Shown here one piece after another: positions 54,043-64,000 of a stretch of 64,000 nucleotides of DNA; positions within the stretch are counted from its first letter, which is position 1; each line of letters starts with the position of its first letter. The position numbers and the translations under genes were made by a program. Under the pieces are notes generated by a model that saw nothing but the letters and a program-made list of their open reading frames with translations, made no database searches and was not told where the DNA came from. This DNA is from Areca catechu (Eukaryota; Streptophyta; Magnoliopsida; Arecales; Arecaceae), in assembly GCA_021397845.1 (NCBI GenBank), contig JAHSVC010000065.1, positions 2,232,001 to 2,296,000 on the forward strand, read 5' to 3'.

Positions 54043-56478
54043 CTAAAGCCAATTAGAAAAGTATCTTATACCCATTTCCCATTTACAATAGTCAAACTCT
54101 TTGATTCCGAGGGCTTTACTGAAGGGGTTGGCAAGATTTTCTTTTCCATCGATCTTCAGAAGATTGATGTCGCCTCGCTCCACGATTTCTCGTACGAGGT
54201 GGTAGCGCCGCAATATGTGCTTGGTGCGGTGATGAGCTTTAGGCTCCTTAGCTTGAGCAATGGCTCCAGTGCTGTCACAGTACACCAGAACAGGACCATC
54301 TAGGGAAGGTGCCACCCCTAGCTCTCCAAGGAAATTTCGCAACCACACAGCTTCCTTTGCTGCATCTGATGCTGCAATATATTCTGCTTCGCATACCGAG
54401 TCTGCAACAGTTGCCTGCTTGGAACTTTTCCAGCAGTTCGCTCCTCCGTTCAGGGTAAATACAAACCCTGACACACTCTTGCTATCATCTTTATCTGACT
54501 AGAAACTGGAGTCAGAGTACCCCACAAGTTTCAAGTCAGGTTCTCCATAAATCAGCCATTGATCTTTAGTATTTCTTAAATACCTAAGGATGGTCTTAAC
54601 CACCTTCCAATGCACCTCACCTGGGTCAGACTGGTATCTACTCACTACTCCTAGTGAGTATGCCACATATGGTCTAGTACAAGTCATAGCATACATGATA
54701 GAGCCTACTGCAGAAGCATAAGGTACTCTACTCATGTGCTCTCTTTTCTCAGGAGTTGTCGCACAATCTATCTTGGAAAGAGTAATTCCAGAACCTATCG
54801 GAAGATAGCCTTTCTTGGAATTTTCCATGCTGAACCGTTTCAGCACGGTGTCAATGTACGTAGACTGGGATAGTCCCAAAAGCTTCTTAGATCTATCTCT
54901 ATAGATCTTCATACATAGTATGTAAGAAGCTTCACCCAAGTCCTTCATGGAGAACTGAGATGATAACCAGACCTTTATTCCTTGTAATGCTGTGACATCA
55001 TTCCCGATTAAGAGAATGTCGTCAACATACAGTACTAGGAATACAATCATAGAACCATTAACCCATTTATAGATGCATGGTTCTTCTCCGTTCCTAACGA
55101 AGCCATACGATTTGATGCATCTATCAAACCGTAAGTTCCAACTTCGAGACGCTTGCTTGAGTCCATAGATGGACCTCTGCAACTTGCATACTTTTAATTC
55201 ATCTGTGGATGTGAACCCTTCAGGATGTATCATATACACCTCCTCTTCCAGCTCCCCATTTAGGAAAGCGGTTCGGACATCCATCTGCCAGATCTCGTAA
55301 TCAAAATATGCTGCCAAAGCAAGCATGATCCGAATAGACTTGAGCATTGCCACAGGGGAGAATGTCTCGTCATAATCGATACCATATCACTGACGATACC
55401 CCTTGGCAACCAGACGGGCTTTATAGGTTTCTACCTTCCCATCTGCACCCCTTTTTCTCTTGAAGATCCATTTACACCCGATGGATTTTATTCCTTCAGG
55501 CGGATCAACCAATGTCCAAACATTGTTGATTTCCATGGACTCCATTTCGGATCGCATGGCTCCAAGCCATGCCTCAGAGTCAGATCTCTGAAGTGCATCC
55601 ATATAGGTGATCGGATCCTCATTGTTCTCATCGAGCTCAATGGGATCGCCGTCCCGGACCAAGAAACCGTAGTATCTGTCCGGCTGACGCGGTATTCTAC
55701 CAGATCTCCTAATGGGTTCAGGGTGTGAGTCAATCACAGCCGGTTCCACGATGTCCTTAGAGTGTGCAGGTTCTTCTATTGGTTGAACTTCATCAAGTTC
55801 AATCTTAGAGGCTATAGTTCCTTCTCCAAGGAATTCCTTTTCCAAAAAGATAGCTCTAAGAGCAACGAACACTTTTTGTTCATTCTCCAAATAGAAGAAA
55901 TACCCTTTGGTTTCCTTAGGATAACCAACAAATAAACACCTGTCAGACTTAGGACCAAGTTTGTCTATGTCTAAACGTTTTACGTAAGCCGGACAACCCC
56001 AGACCCGAAGGTGTGAGATTGAGGGTTTACGTCCATTCCACATCTCATACCGAGTGGAGACAACAGACTTACTTGGAACATTATTTAACAAGTAACAGGT
56101 TGTCTGAAGCGCATATCCCCAAAAGGATAGCGGCAGAGTTGCAAAGCCCATCATTGATCGAACCATGTCCAACAAGGTTCGATTCCTCCTTTCAGACACA
56201 CCATTCAACTGCGGTGTTCCTGGAGGAGTCCAGTTGAGAGAGAATTCCATTCTCCTCAAGATATGTCAAAAATGCACCAGATAAGTATTCACCACCTCGA
56301 TCAGATCGAAGGGTTTTAATACTTTTTCCAGTTTGCTTTTCTACTTCATTACGGTATCGTTTGAAAATTTCAAACGACTCAGACTTATGTCTCATTAGAA
56401 AGACATAACCGAACCTCGAAAAGTCATCTGTAAATGTAATGAAATATTTGTATCCTCCTTTGGTACTAATTATCATCG
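54043..56478 (-). pseudogene. pol: Copia copy 2 integrase core, RT and RNase H
   Basis: Minus strand from the solo-LTR site: KGGYKYFITFTDDFSRFGYVF, LRSDRGGEYLSGAF, then a frameshift near 56230. NGVSERRNRTLLDM gives the catalytic E. RT shows WIFKRKRGADGKVETYKARL, a TGA at 55386-55384 (after YRQ), DVRTAFLNGELEEEVYM and the YVDD box (about 55030). RNase H shows CEAEYIAASDAAKE and YCDSTGAIAQA. TAG at 54498-54496 (after SDSSF) interrupts it. The frame ends at TAA/TAG just before the polypurine tract. The stops are TGA and TAG at places where copy 1 has CGA and CAG. Confidence 0.93.
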
Positions 56479-58109
56479 TGGTGCGGGCACCAGACTCAGA
56501 AGAAGACTTCAGAGCTCCATTTGGATCTCTGATTGACATTGCCCGAGAAATTAGGGTTTGTAATAAAGGTTGACCTGGTCAACCAATTTATTTATTTTAT
56601 TTATTTCTTGAGTCACCATTTAAATTTTGTTGAGTCATGTTGACTCGGTGCAAGTCCCAATGTGGTTTCAATTTGGTCCAAAATGGTGCCACATTTCTCT
56701 TCCAATCAACTCAAGGTTCAAGCAAGTGGAGGCCACACTCCAAGCCACACACCCAGCCACACTCCGAGCACACGCCAGAGTCCAGGAGGTGCCATAGAGG
56801 CATCCCAGTGTCATGGTCCCCACATCCAAAGAAGAAAAAATCAAATTGGAGGCTAAATTAAAGGAGGCGCCCACACCTGCCTAATTTACCTAAGCAAAGA
56901 AGGAAGAAAACTTCTCTTGGAGAAGAAATCAAAGAAGGACATCCAACCTACTCCTAATTGAAGTTCAAATCAAAATCAAAGAGCTTAACTTGGAGTGGAA
57001 GAAAAGAAGAAATACCATAAGAAGAAGAGGACTCCAAATCCAAATCCAACTCCAAAGGAGGTGCCATAAAAGTTCCAAAACAATTCCTTTATGGCCGTCC
57101 CAATTTTTTTTGGACTCTTGGTCGGCCAAGGGAGAGGATTTTCTACCTAATCTAGGGGTTGGAAGAGTTTAGTCCCACATGGGAATTTGTACAAGCTAGG
57201 AGAAAATTTTAGGTCTATATAATAGACCTCTCTTTGTAACTTTAAAAAAATCAATGAAGAAAAATTATTTTTGCTATTCTCTTGTGTTGAGCAACCTAGG
57301 TTTCTCTTCTTCCGCACTATTCTAAGTGTTGAGCTCCGTGAGGGGGTAATCCGGGTTCCATTGGAGCCTTGAGGAGGTGAGAGATCTCCATCTTTATCCA
57401 AAACCCTAGGTTAGCCACTTGAAATTCCAAAACCCTAGCCACCTTTCATTATTTTCCATCCACCAAACCCTAGATCCATCCATCTCCCACGGCCTCTCTC
57501 TCTACAAGTCCAGGCCATCCACCTTCATCCAGATCCAGTCCGGCTACTTCAGATCCAGAGCAAGTTCCAAGGAAAATCACATCAGCATCCAGGAGAATCC
57601 AGTTTTCAGCAATTTCGATCTTCAAGTTCATCAACCTGGTAAATCTTTTCCTTGACTCTCTGATTCCATCAATTGTTTTTCTTCTCTTCCAGATCTTGAG
57701 TTCAGGAGAAGCCAACCCACCAAAGGACCAGTATTGGAGGATCCATTACGAAGATATCCAACTCCGAGGATCCAACAATCTGCTCGGGAGAGTTCTTCCA
57801 CCAAAATCTGTGAAGATCATTGTCTGGTTAGATAAACCTTCCCTTCTCTTTATTTCTGTTTTGTTGAAAGCTCGGAGTGAAACCCTAGGTCTGGGAGTTT
57901 CTCAACCCCCAGCGATCCGTTGCTTCTAAACTACTCTGATAATTTAGTTTCCTTAAAATTGTGCTTTCAATTATCATATTAGTATCTTTCAATGTTAGGT
58001 TAACTTTTCTTTGATTTGAAGCCAACTTCTACAAACCTATAAAAACAACAAAAAAATTAGTTAATCTTAATTTACTTCCGCATCGCATCCCTTTATTTGT
58101 TCTGCATCA
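56479..58109 (+). mobile_element. Solo LTR inside copia copy 2 integrase (1631 bp)
   Basis: Plus strand TGGTGCGGGCACCAG to TTTGTTCTGCATCA, flanked by CATCG at 56474-56478 and 58110-58114. TATATAATA at 57215-57223 indicates orientation. A pyrimidine tract ending CCAG (57692) and TGTCTG/GTTAGA (57827) mark a possible leader exon. The ends are of the same type as the 38619-47822 family. No coding sequence is present. Confidence 0.92.
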
Positions 58110-58874
58110 CATCGGTCCACATACATCAGTATGTATTAGACTTAGGAGTTCTGTAGCTCGTTCACCTTTTTCAGAAAAAGGTGACTTGGTCATTTTACCT
58201 AGTAAACAGGATTCACTAGTGGGCAGTGATTCAGAATCACTGACCTCAAGAAGTCCATCTCCTCGCATCTTTTTTATCCTATTTTGGTTAATATGACCTA
58301 GTCTACAGTACCAAAGATACAAATCGTTGACATTATCTAATCTTGGGCGTTTGTTAGAAGTGTACATTACACTAACAGGCCTTGATAGTACATATATGCC
58401 ATTATTTAATCTAGCTTTCATTATAACACAATTATTCAAAATAACATTGCAAAAATCTCCTTTTATTGATAGTTCAAAACCACAATTGGCCAAAAGGCCT
58501 ACAGAGATTATGCTCATAATGAAACTAGGACAATAGTTACAGTCGACTAGTTCGACAGTACAAGACTCAAAGACAAGACGCAGGACTCCAACCGCCAGTA
58601 CTGGAACATGATTTCCATTCCCGATGCTCAGAAACTGTTCTCCATCTTCAAATCTTCTGCTAACTTGAAGTCCCTGTAACGAATTACAAACATGAATTGG
58701 ACTACCAGTATCCAATACCCAGTTAGTAGTATCAACAATTGAGTAATTACAAGGTTTTATCATATAAATACCTTATTCAGCAGACTTCTACTTTCTCGGC
58801 CTATTCGGATCAAGGGACGCAATATAAAGAGGACAGTTCCTCTTCCAGTGTCCCTTCTTCTTGCAGTAGAAGTA
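58110..58874 (-). pseudogene. pol: Copia copy 2 protease and integrase N-terminal region
   Basis: Minus strand: a clean frame 58763-58114 with the protease motif WVLDTGSPIHVCNSLQG, then LYLWYCRLGHINQNRIKKM (pre-integrase zinc domain) and LLSLIHTDVCGPM carrying the first catalytic aspartate. The solo LTR follows at once. Upstream, stops at about 58790 and 58775 separate it from the knuckle. Copy 1 shows the same domains, broken by frameshifts at other places. Confidence 0.9.
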
Positions 58875-59621
58875 CTATGCAGAAGACTGATCAGCCTTAT
58901 ACTTTCTAGTCTGACTCGGGCCAGGAGCATTCTGCACCTTTCCCTTTTTATTCATTTTCTTCTTCCCTTTCTTAAAGGGACGACGACCTCTACTTCCTCC
59001 CACTAAATTCACCATCCCCTTATTAAGTTGGTGGTCTTTCTTGAAAGTCTGCAGTAACCCCAAAAGATAATGGTAGTTTACTGCAGGTTTGTTCATTCTG
59101 TAATGATCAAGAAAGTCAAGATAGGAGGAGGAAAGAGAATTCAGGATCGCATCCTTGTCGAGCTGCTCGTGCAAGGGGCATCCGAGTTTGCCCAGTTTTT
59201 TAATCAGCTCGATCATGTACAATACATGATCAGTGACTGAACCACCATTCGGCATCTTAGAGTTGTAGATGGCATAAGACACTTTGTACCGTTCTACATC
59301 ATCCGGGGTGCCGAAGGATTCCTTCAACTTTTGAAGGATTTCATCAGGTTGGGCCTCCTCGAATTTGCGACTGAACTCGTCGTTTATCGCCGCTAACATA
59401 ATGCAACGGACAGTAGTCTGATCAGAGACCCACTTCAGATAAGCATCTCTGACCGTACTCCGTGCATTAGCGGGAGAGATTTCAGGTGCCCGATCCGCTA
59501 TTACATAGAGGATCCGTTCATGCTCCAGAACAATTCTCAATCTTCGATACCAACTATCGAAGTTGTGACCCTTTAACCTCTCGTTATCGAGAAGTGACCG
59601 GAGCAATAAATTGGAAGACAT
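58875..59621 (-). pseudogene. gag: Copia copy 2 gag, near intact
   Basis: ATG at 59621 opens MSSNLLLRSLLDNERLKGH; an upstream in-frame ATG at 59672 is part of the leader. The capsid region (NFDSWYRRLRIVLEHERILYV, EEAQPDEILQKLKESFGTPDD, KLGCPLHEQLDKDAILNSL) is uninterrupted to a Lys/Gly-rich linker. TAG at 58877-58875 falls just before the zinc knuckle FYCKKKGHWKRNC, where copy 1 has a glutamate codon. Gag would therefore lack its RNA-binding knuckle. The copy is otherwise the best reference for the family's gag. Confidence 0.9.
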
Positions 59622-61160
59622 CTGAAAAGAAAACAAGACCAAATTAGTGTATTGAATTAATAATTTAACCAAAAGACTTGGACTTTAGTCTTAAGGTTTT
59701 TCTCACTAATTTTTTAGATTGGTAGCCTCTAACTCCAATCCGTGAAAAACAACATCTTTTCAAGTGGGTACTCAAATCCAATAGGCCTCGCATGAGCCTG
59801 ACTATGGCCAGCTCACCCATACGAGCCTAATGGTAGGTTCGTAAACCAATTATTTCCCTAAACAATCTTCAGTATTTTATTTTGCCCCAGAGAACACCTC
59901 AATCGGCCTAGGGGCCTCCTATTGAGGGTCTCTGGTTAGGTCCAACTATTAAAATGACAAATCCAATGCTTCCAGCTAACTAAAAACCAAGCCCGACTAT
60001 GGCCGGCCCACCTGGTCCCATTAAGGAGGTTGCACTGAACCATCATCGATCAGATAGAAATTCCAGTCGTCGGATGTACACCCGTTCTATGGAACTGCCA
60101 ATGCACACCAAGCTAGTGGACACATTTCTATCCAACTTAATGGGAGGCTAAGACACTGTCAACTCATTGACTTAGTCTTTTAAGAACCTAATAATTTTAG
60201 AGGAATTTTAGTTGTAACAGAAGAAAAGAAACAAGGACATGGATCATCCTCCCACTAAATCAATCAGATTCCAGGAGGGTTGAAATAAATCAACAAATGA
60301 TCCATGGGCACCTAAAAATCAGTCAGACCGATCAACCTGGGTGACATGGGTTAACTCGAGTCATTGAGTTTTTCTAATCAGTTTTGGTCGACTCGACTAG
60401 CCAGGTAGGTGAGATCATGGGTGAGTAACCGCCATTAACCATCTTTCCTAGACACCAACCAAGTTGGCCAGGAAAGAGGTAGCCTCATACAACCATGATC
60501 ACAGATGCTAAACCTACCTCGACACCAGTCGGTTTACCAGACTCGATCAGATTAGCCTAAAGACTCGGGCATCCATTAAGCCACTAATTGGATCCATTTT
60601 AGATGAACGGATCAACTATTCTAATTATTAGATAGTTCTAAAGAAGGACCTTAATCAACTTTTGATTAAAATTCTTTTATCCGGTTCAACTAAACCTAGG
60701 TCTAACCCAGTTAAGGACCCAATTAGATAACTAACCCAATCTACCCAAAATGGCTTATGCGAGTGTTTTAGATTTCATAAACCTAAAAGATTTTAATAAG
60801 CCAAAGATTTAATTAAAACAATTTTTAATTAAGTCACAATGTAAAACATTTTTACATAACCAAAAAATCATGCATCATATATAGATGTTTCTTTCATAAA
60901 CATTACATTGCCCAATAGAAAATAACAAACATGCCTAACATGTATTTGAATTAAAATAATTTTAATTCCAAGATTTCCTTAAAGGATCCTTCTGAAAAGG
61001 CCAACACAGACGAACCACATCGTGCAAAAGACACACGGTCATGGTGAAGGTCTCAACTAGGTTCCTAAAAGTATTCTCAAATCATACTTTATGATTTACA
61101 ATACCAAAGATTAAACATTTCAATCAACTATACATGCAATCAAGAATTGCTACAACTGAA
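59622..61160 (-). other. Untranslated leader of copia copy 2
   Basis: About 1.5 kb without ORFs, collinear with 5538-7035. It includes the paired CCGGCC blocks (about 59812 and 60002). Confidence 0.7.
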
Positions 61161-61176
61161 CCTTGCTCTGATACCA
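61161..61176 (-). other. Primer binding site of copia copy 2
   Basis: Minus strand TGGTATCAGAGCAAGG, one base after the 5' LTR end. It is the initiator tRNA-Met type. Confidence 0.92.
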
Positions 61177-61177
61177 C

Positions 61178-63217
61178 TGAAAGATAATGTACGCGGTTGC
61201 AGGTGCCTATGCTAAGCATGCAAAACAGGGAGCAGGCTTGAATTTTAGAAAATTTAATTTCATAGCGAAAAATTACCTGCTCCGCACAGGAACTAACAAA
61301 TTTCGGATGCATGTATAGGCAATACTAGGCATGTATAAGAGCATGTAATATTTATAAATAGTTAAAAACCTAGATCTATACATGCATGAAAAAATAAAAC
61401 TAGAAACTATACCTTATTCCTGCCTGGAATAGCCTTGGTATAAAGCTGGAATTGCTGGGATAACAGGAATAATTTTATTCCTGTAGTCTTCTACTTCTAG
61501 CACGTTAACAGGGCTCTTCTTTTTCTCCAAAAGCTGCTGCAAAACAAAAGGAATTTGCCCACAATTCGATCTTCCTTCCAGCACCAAAAGCAAGGGAACT
61601 AGTGGGTTGGTCTTCCTTCAAAGGAGAGATAATAATTCAACGTTTGGAGCCCTTCCTTTCAACCAAAAACAAATCCCAGCCCTCTAATGCACCGGTGGAA
61701 TGGAAAAGAAATTCTCCAAGGAAGAAGAACTCTCATAGGTTTGTTTCAGCCTCTCACACACGGTTACATCACCCTATCGCTCACCAAGGAACAGCAGGGA
61801 TTAATAGGCTCCAGGGAGAAGAGACAATGGAGAGGGAGGGAGGCTAAGAGGTCACCAGCTGCATTCAACCCAATTAACAGCCATTAAACCAATAAAAAGG
61901 GGATTAAGGCTAGCGGGTGGAGGGAGAGGAGAAGACGTCGATTGGCCTTCCATCGCTAGGAATTCATCCAGCGAGAAAACACCGTGTAAATGGTCGGGAG
62001 AAGAAAAAGAAATCGGTTCAACCAAAAACCGGTCCAAGCTAATAAACCAGATTGGTTCAAACAAATTAACCGGTTCAAGCCCAATTAAAAAAAAAAAAGG
62101 GTTCAATTGGTTCACAACCAATTGGAGGCCGAAACGAGCTCCGAATTAGTTCAAAACTGATTCAGAAAAAACTTGGCGCAAACCTAGTCAGCCCGGAACA
62201 ATTTTCGGTTGATGCAAACAAGGGCAAGATCGGGAAAAGAGTGCTCAAAAAATACCGTGACCATGAAATCGAGACGATTCCCAATCGTAATCGGTATCCA
62301 GATCAGAGAGTTATCCTCTGTGGCGTGTGACCTCATAGGTTCGAACCTAAACGGTAGCACTGGAACAATTCCAGTACCAGCACAGGAAACCATCTAGCAA
62401 TGGGTCCCAGCATCCGGATAGGTCGAAGATGTGGGAGCATACTATCGAACCTCTGGCATATGGTTACTGTATAATTCATCCCTTTGACCTCTAATGCTCA
62501 GGACGACTGATATTGGGCTGCCAACCCAGACTGAGTCAGTCGACTACATGTCTCAGCCTCGCAAGCCCAGTGACTTTTCACTAGGGCTACCCCGATCGAG
62601 GATTTGCTAAATTGAGATACTACGAGACATTCAATCCAAACTGTTCGGACAGGTCAATTCCATCTTGGTCCATCACTGCTCCATAAGTACTTGCCTGTAC
62701 CCAGAAACCTTCCATCACCGGATTAAAAATCTGGGTAGTCCGGCACCAAAACACATGGAGTTGCTTGCAAGCTACCGTGATGACCTCAGGTCAGAGGGAC
62801 ATATATACCCATATCCAATCGTGAGTATCCCTTTGGCATAAATGGGCTTCACGGAGTCACGTTCAATGAGATATCATATATCCCACTTGCAGATCACATC
62901 AGTGTCACCACACTCATTTGATCAAGAGGATAACCAAATGATGTGAACTGCAACAACCTATACTTGATATATTGCCGTCCAGTATAATATATCCTTTGGT
63001 TGTGAACAGGGTTTAAGGACTAGTCGATACATCCTCTCTGTATCGAAGTCAGTGTAGCCCTAAGGACTTCATCACATGGAAAGAGTTCATTTTTAGGGAA
63101 ATACAATATATGATGAGCTGCCAAAAATAATAATTTTATTAATTCATAAAATGAATACAATACTCAGCACAACCGCCTACAACCCAGGCGATTGGCTTTG
63201 GGACATAATTCCCAACA
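61178..63217 (-). repeat. 5' LTR of copia copy 2 (2040 bp)
   Basis: Plus strand TGAAAGATAATG to ATTCCCAACA, followed by the TCATA duplication. ORFs in it are shadows without domains. Confidence 0.95.
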
Positions 63218-64000
63218 TCATACTCACCGGAAACATGGCCCACTACAAGTTGTGAATCAGTGAAGACCTTCAACCTTTTGATGCCCAACTCGCGGGATAC
63301 CCTCAACCCCATGAGAAATGCCTCGTATTTTGCTTGATTGTTGGTGGCTTCGAAAAGAAACCACAGTGCATACTCTACGATGACCCTATTGGGATTGGCA
63401 AGGATGAGGCCGGCTCCACTTCCTCCAGCATTGGATGCACCGTTGACATGGAGTATCCATGTCATCTCCTTCGAGGTAGGCTCCAACCTTGGCTGGGCCC
63501 GTCGAGGCTCCACTTCCAAATCTTCATTTGCCCAGGTGCATTCTACCAAGAAATCTATAAGAACCTGGGCCTTTTGCACCAGTCACGAGTGATAAATAAT
63601 GTCAAACTTATTAAGTTTCACAGCCCACTTGGCCAGGTGCCCAGAAGTATCAGGATGGCTTAAAATAGCCCTTAAGGGCTGATCGGTGAGGATGGTGATG
63701 GGGTGCGCTTGGAAGTAGGGCTTGAGATGCTGTGTAGACATTATTAGTGCAAAAATAATTTTCTCAAATCGGGTGTACCTGGTTTCTGTGTCACAGAGTA
63801 GCTTATTGGCATAGTAGACTAGCCATTGAGAGCCGTCTCTATCAGTACGGACCAGCATCAAGCTGACCACTTTAGGTGAGACCATCAGGTACAAAAGGAG
63901 CTCTTTCCCAGGCTCCGACCTGGATTGTAGTGGCAGGGAGGCGAAGAGCTTCTTTAGCCCCTCGAATGCCTCCGGTACTCTTCCATCCAGGTGAAATTAT
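63218..64000 (-). pseudogene. pol: Tat element 2 RT end and RNase H
   Basis: Minus strand: the frame enters from the right edge with AFEGLKKLFASLPLQSRSE and runs to ILSHPDTSGHLAKWAVKLNKFD. TGA at 63585-63583 then interrupts before VQKAQVLIDFLVECTW. A second RNase H domain follows (WILHVNGASNAGGSGAGLIL, NNQAKYEAFLMGLRVSRELG, VFTDSQLVVGHVSGEYD), of the additional archaeal-like type typical of Tat. The first catalytic aspartate (LHVDGAS in relatives) is N here, while E and the last D are kept. The copia insertion begins right after GEYD, at the TCATA duplication 63218-63222. Confidence 0.88.

Larger units (their letters stand above)
51995..63217 (-). mobile_element. Ty1-copia copy 2 (same family as 3209-13302), with nested solo LTR
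   Basis: The element is 11.2 kb, with LTRs at 61178-63217 (5', 2040 bp) and 51995-54029 (3', 2035 bp), a tRNA-Met primer site and gag-pol on the minus strand. TCATA flanks it at 51990-51994 and 63218-63222. It is collinear with copy 1 apart from the solo LTR at 56479-58109. The two LTRs differ at about 12 positions in the first 235 bases by eye, more than in copy 1. Gag is nearly intact; pol has several stops and the solo LTR insertion. Confidence 0.95.
47823..64000 (-). mobile_element. Tat-type gypsy element 2 (partial), split by copia copy 2
   Basis: Minus strand: RT end and RNase H (64000-63218), interrupted by copia copy 2 (63217-51995, duplication TCATA), then integrase (51989-50531), a spacer with tandem repeats and an antisense accessory ORF (plus strand 47823-49637). 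The left end is cut off by a chromovirus LTR at 47822, the right end by the window. Neither LTR is visible. Lineage follows from the RNase H and integrase wording and from the antisense ORF. Confidence 0.87.

Noticed and set aside
3209..63217. An intact, autonomous retrotransposon
   Set aside because: Every gag or pol found has at least one stop, frameshift, deletion or insertion.

Overview
The window is nuclear DNA from a flowering plant. Almost all of it is nested LTR retrotransposons, typical of a repeat-rich heterochromatic region. No intact host gene, rRNA, tRNA gene or bacterial-type feature was found. The element types (Angela/TAR-like and SIRE/Maximus Ty1-copia; Tekay and Tat Ty3-gypsy) occur only in plants. 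A monocot is plausible from the copia flavour, but the species cannot be fixed from sequence alone.

Layout. (1) 1-17091: a Tekay-type chromovirus on the + strand, cut by the window's left edge and split in its RT/RNase H region by a complete 10.1 kb Ty1-copia element at 3209-13302 (target duplication CTTAT). (2) 17092-17371 and 31571-34511: two parts of one non-LTR locus, holding a candidate MITE and a tRNA-derived SINE. It was split by a Tat-type gypsy element on the - strand (17372-31570, duplication GTACC). That element lost most of pol, and its 5' LTR was then hit by an 11 kb SIRE/Maximus copia element (19891-30941, duplication CCTCC). (3) 34517-38610: a Tat-type solo LTR (duplication TATAT), a minisatellite with a 153-bp higher-order period, and two unrelated LTRs in opposite orientation. 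(4) 38619-47822: an inverted complex of one chromovirus family. One copy has only 262 bp between its LTRs and a 5' LTR carrying three R-U5 units in tandem. The other copy is a plus-strand LTR interrupted by a solo LTR (45810-47366, duplication CTTTG). (5) 47823-64000: a second Tat element on the - strand with an antisense extra ORF. It is split by a second copy of the Angela/TAR-like copia family (51995-63217, - strand, duplication TCATA), whose integrase is itself split by a solo LTR (56479-58109, duplication CATCG).

Every coding region found is retrotransposon gag, pol or accessory ORF, and all are broken by stops, frameshifts, deletions or insertions. Nesting gives relative ages: Tekay is older than copia copy 1; Tat-1 is older than SIRE; Tat-2 is older than copia copy 2, which is older than its solo LTR. 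The most unusual signals are the tandem R-U5 array whose junctions fall at the predicted transcription start, the two-helical-turn phased arrays of TGTCGACA palindromes in the SIRE LTRs, the higher-order minisatellite, and the antisense accessory ORF.
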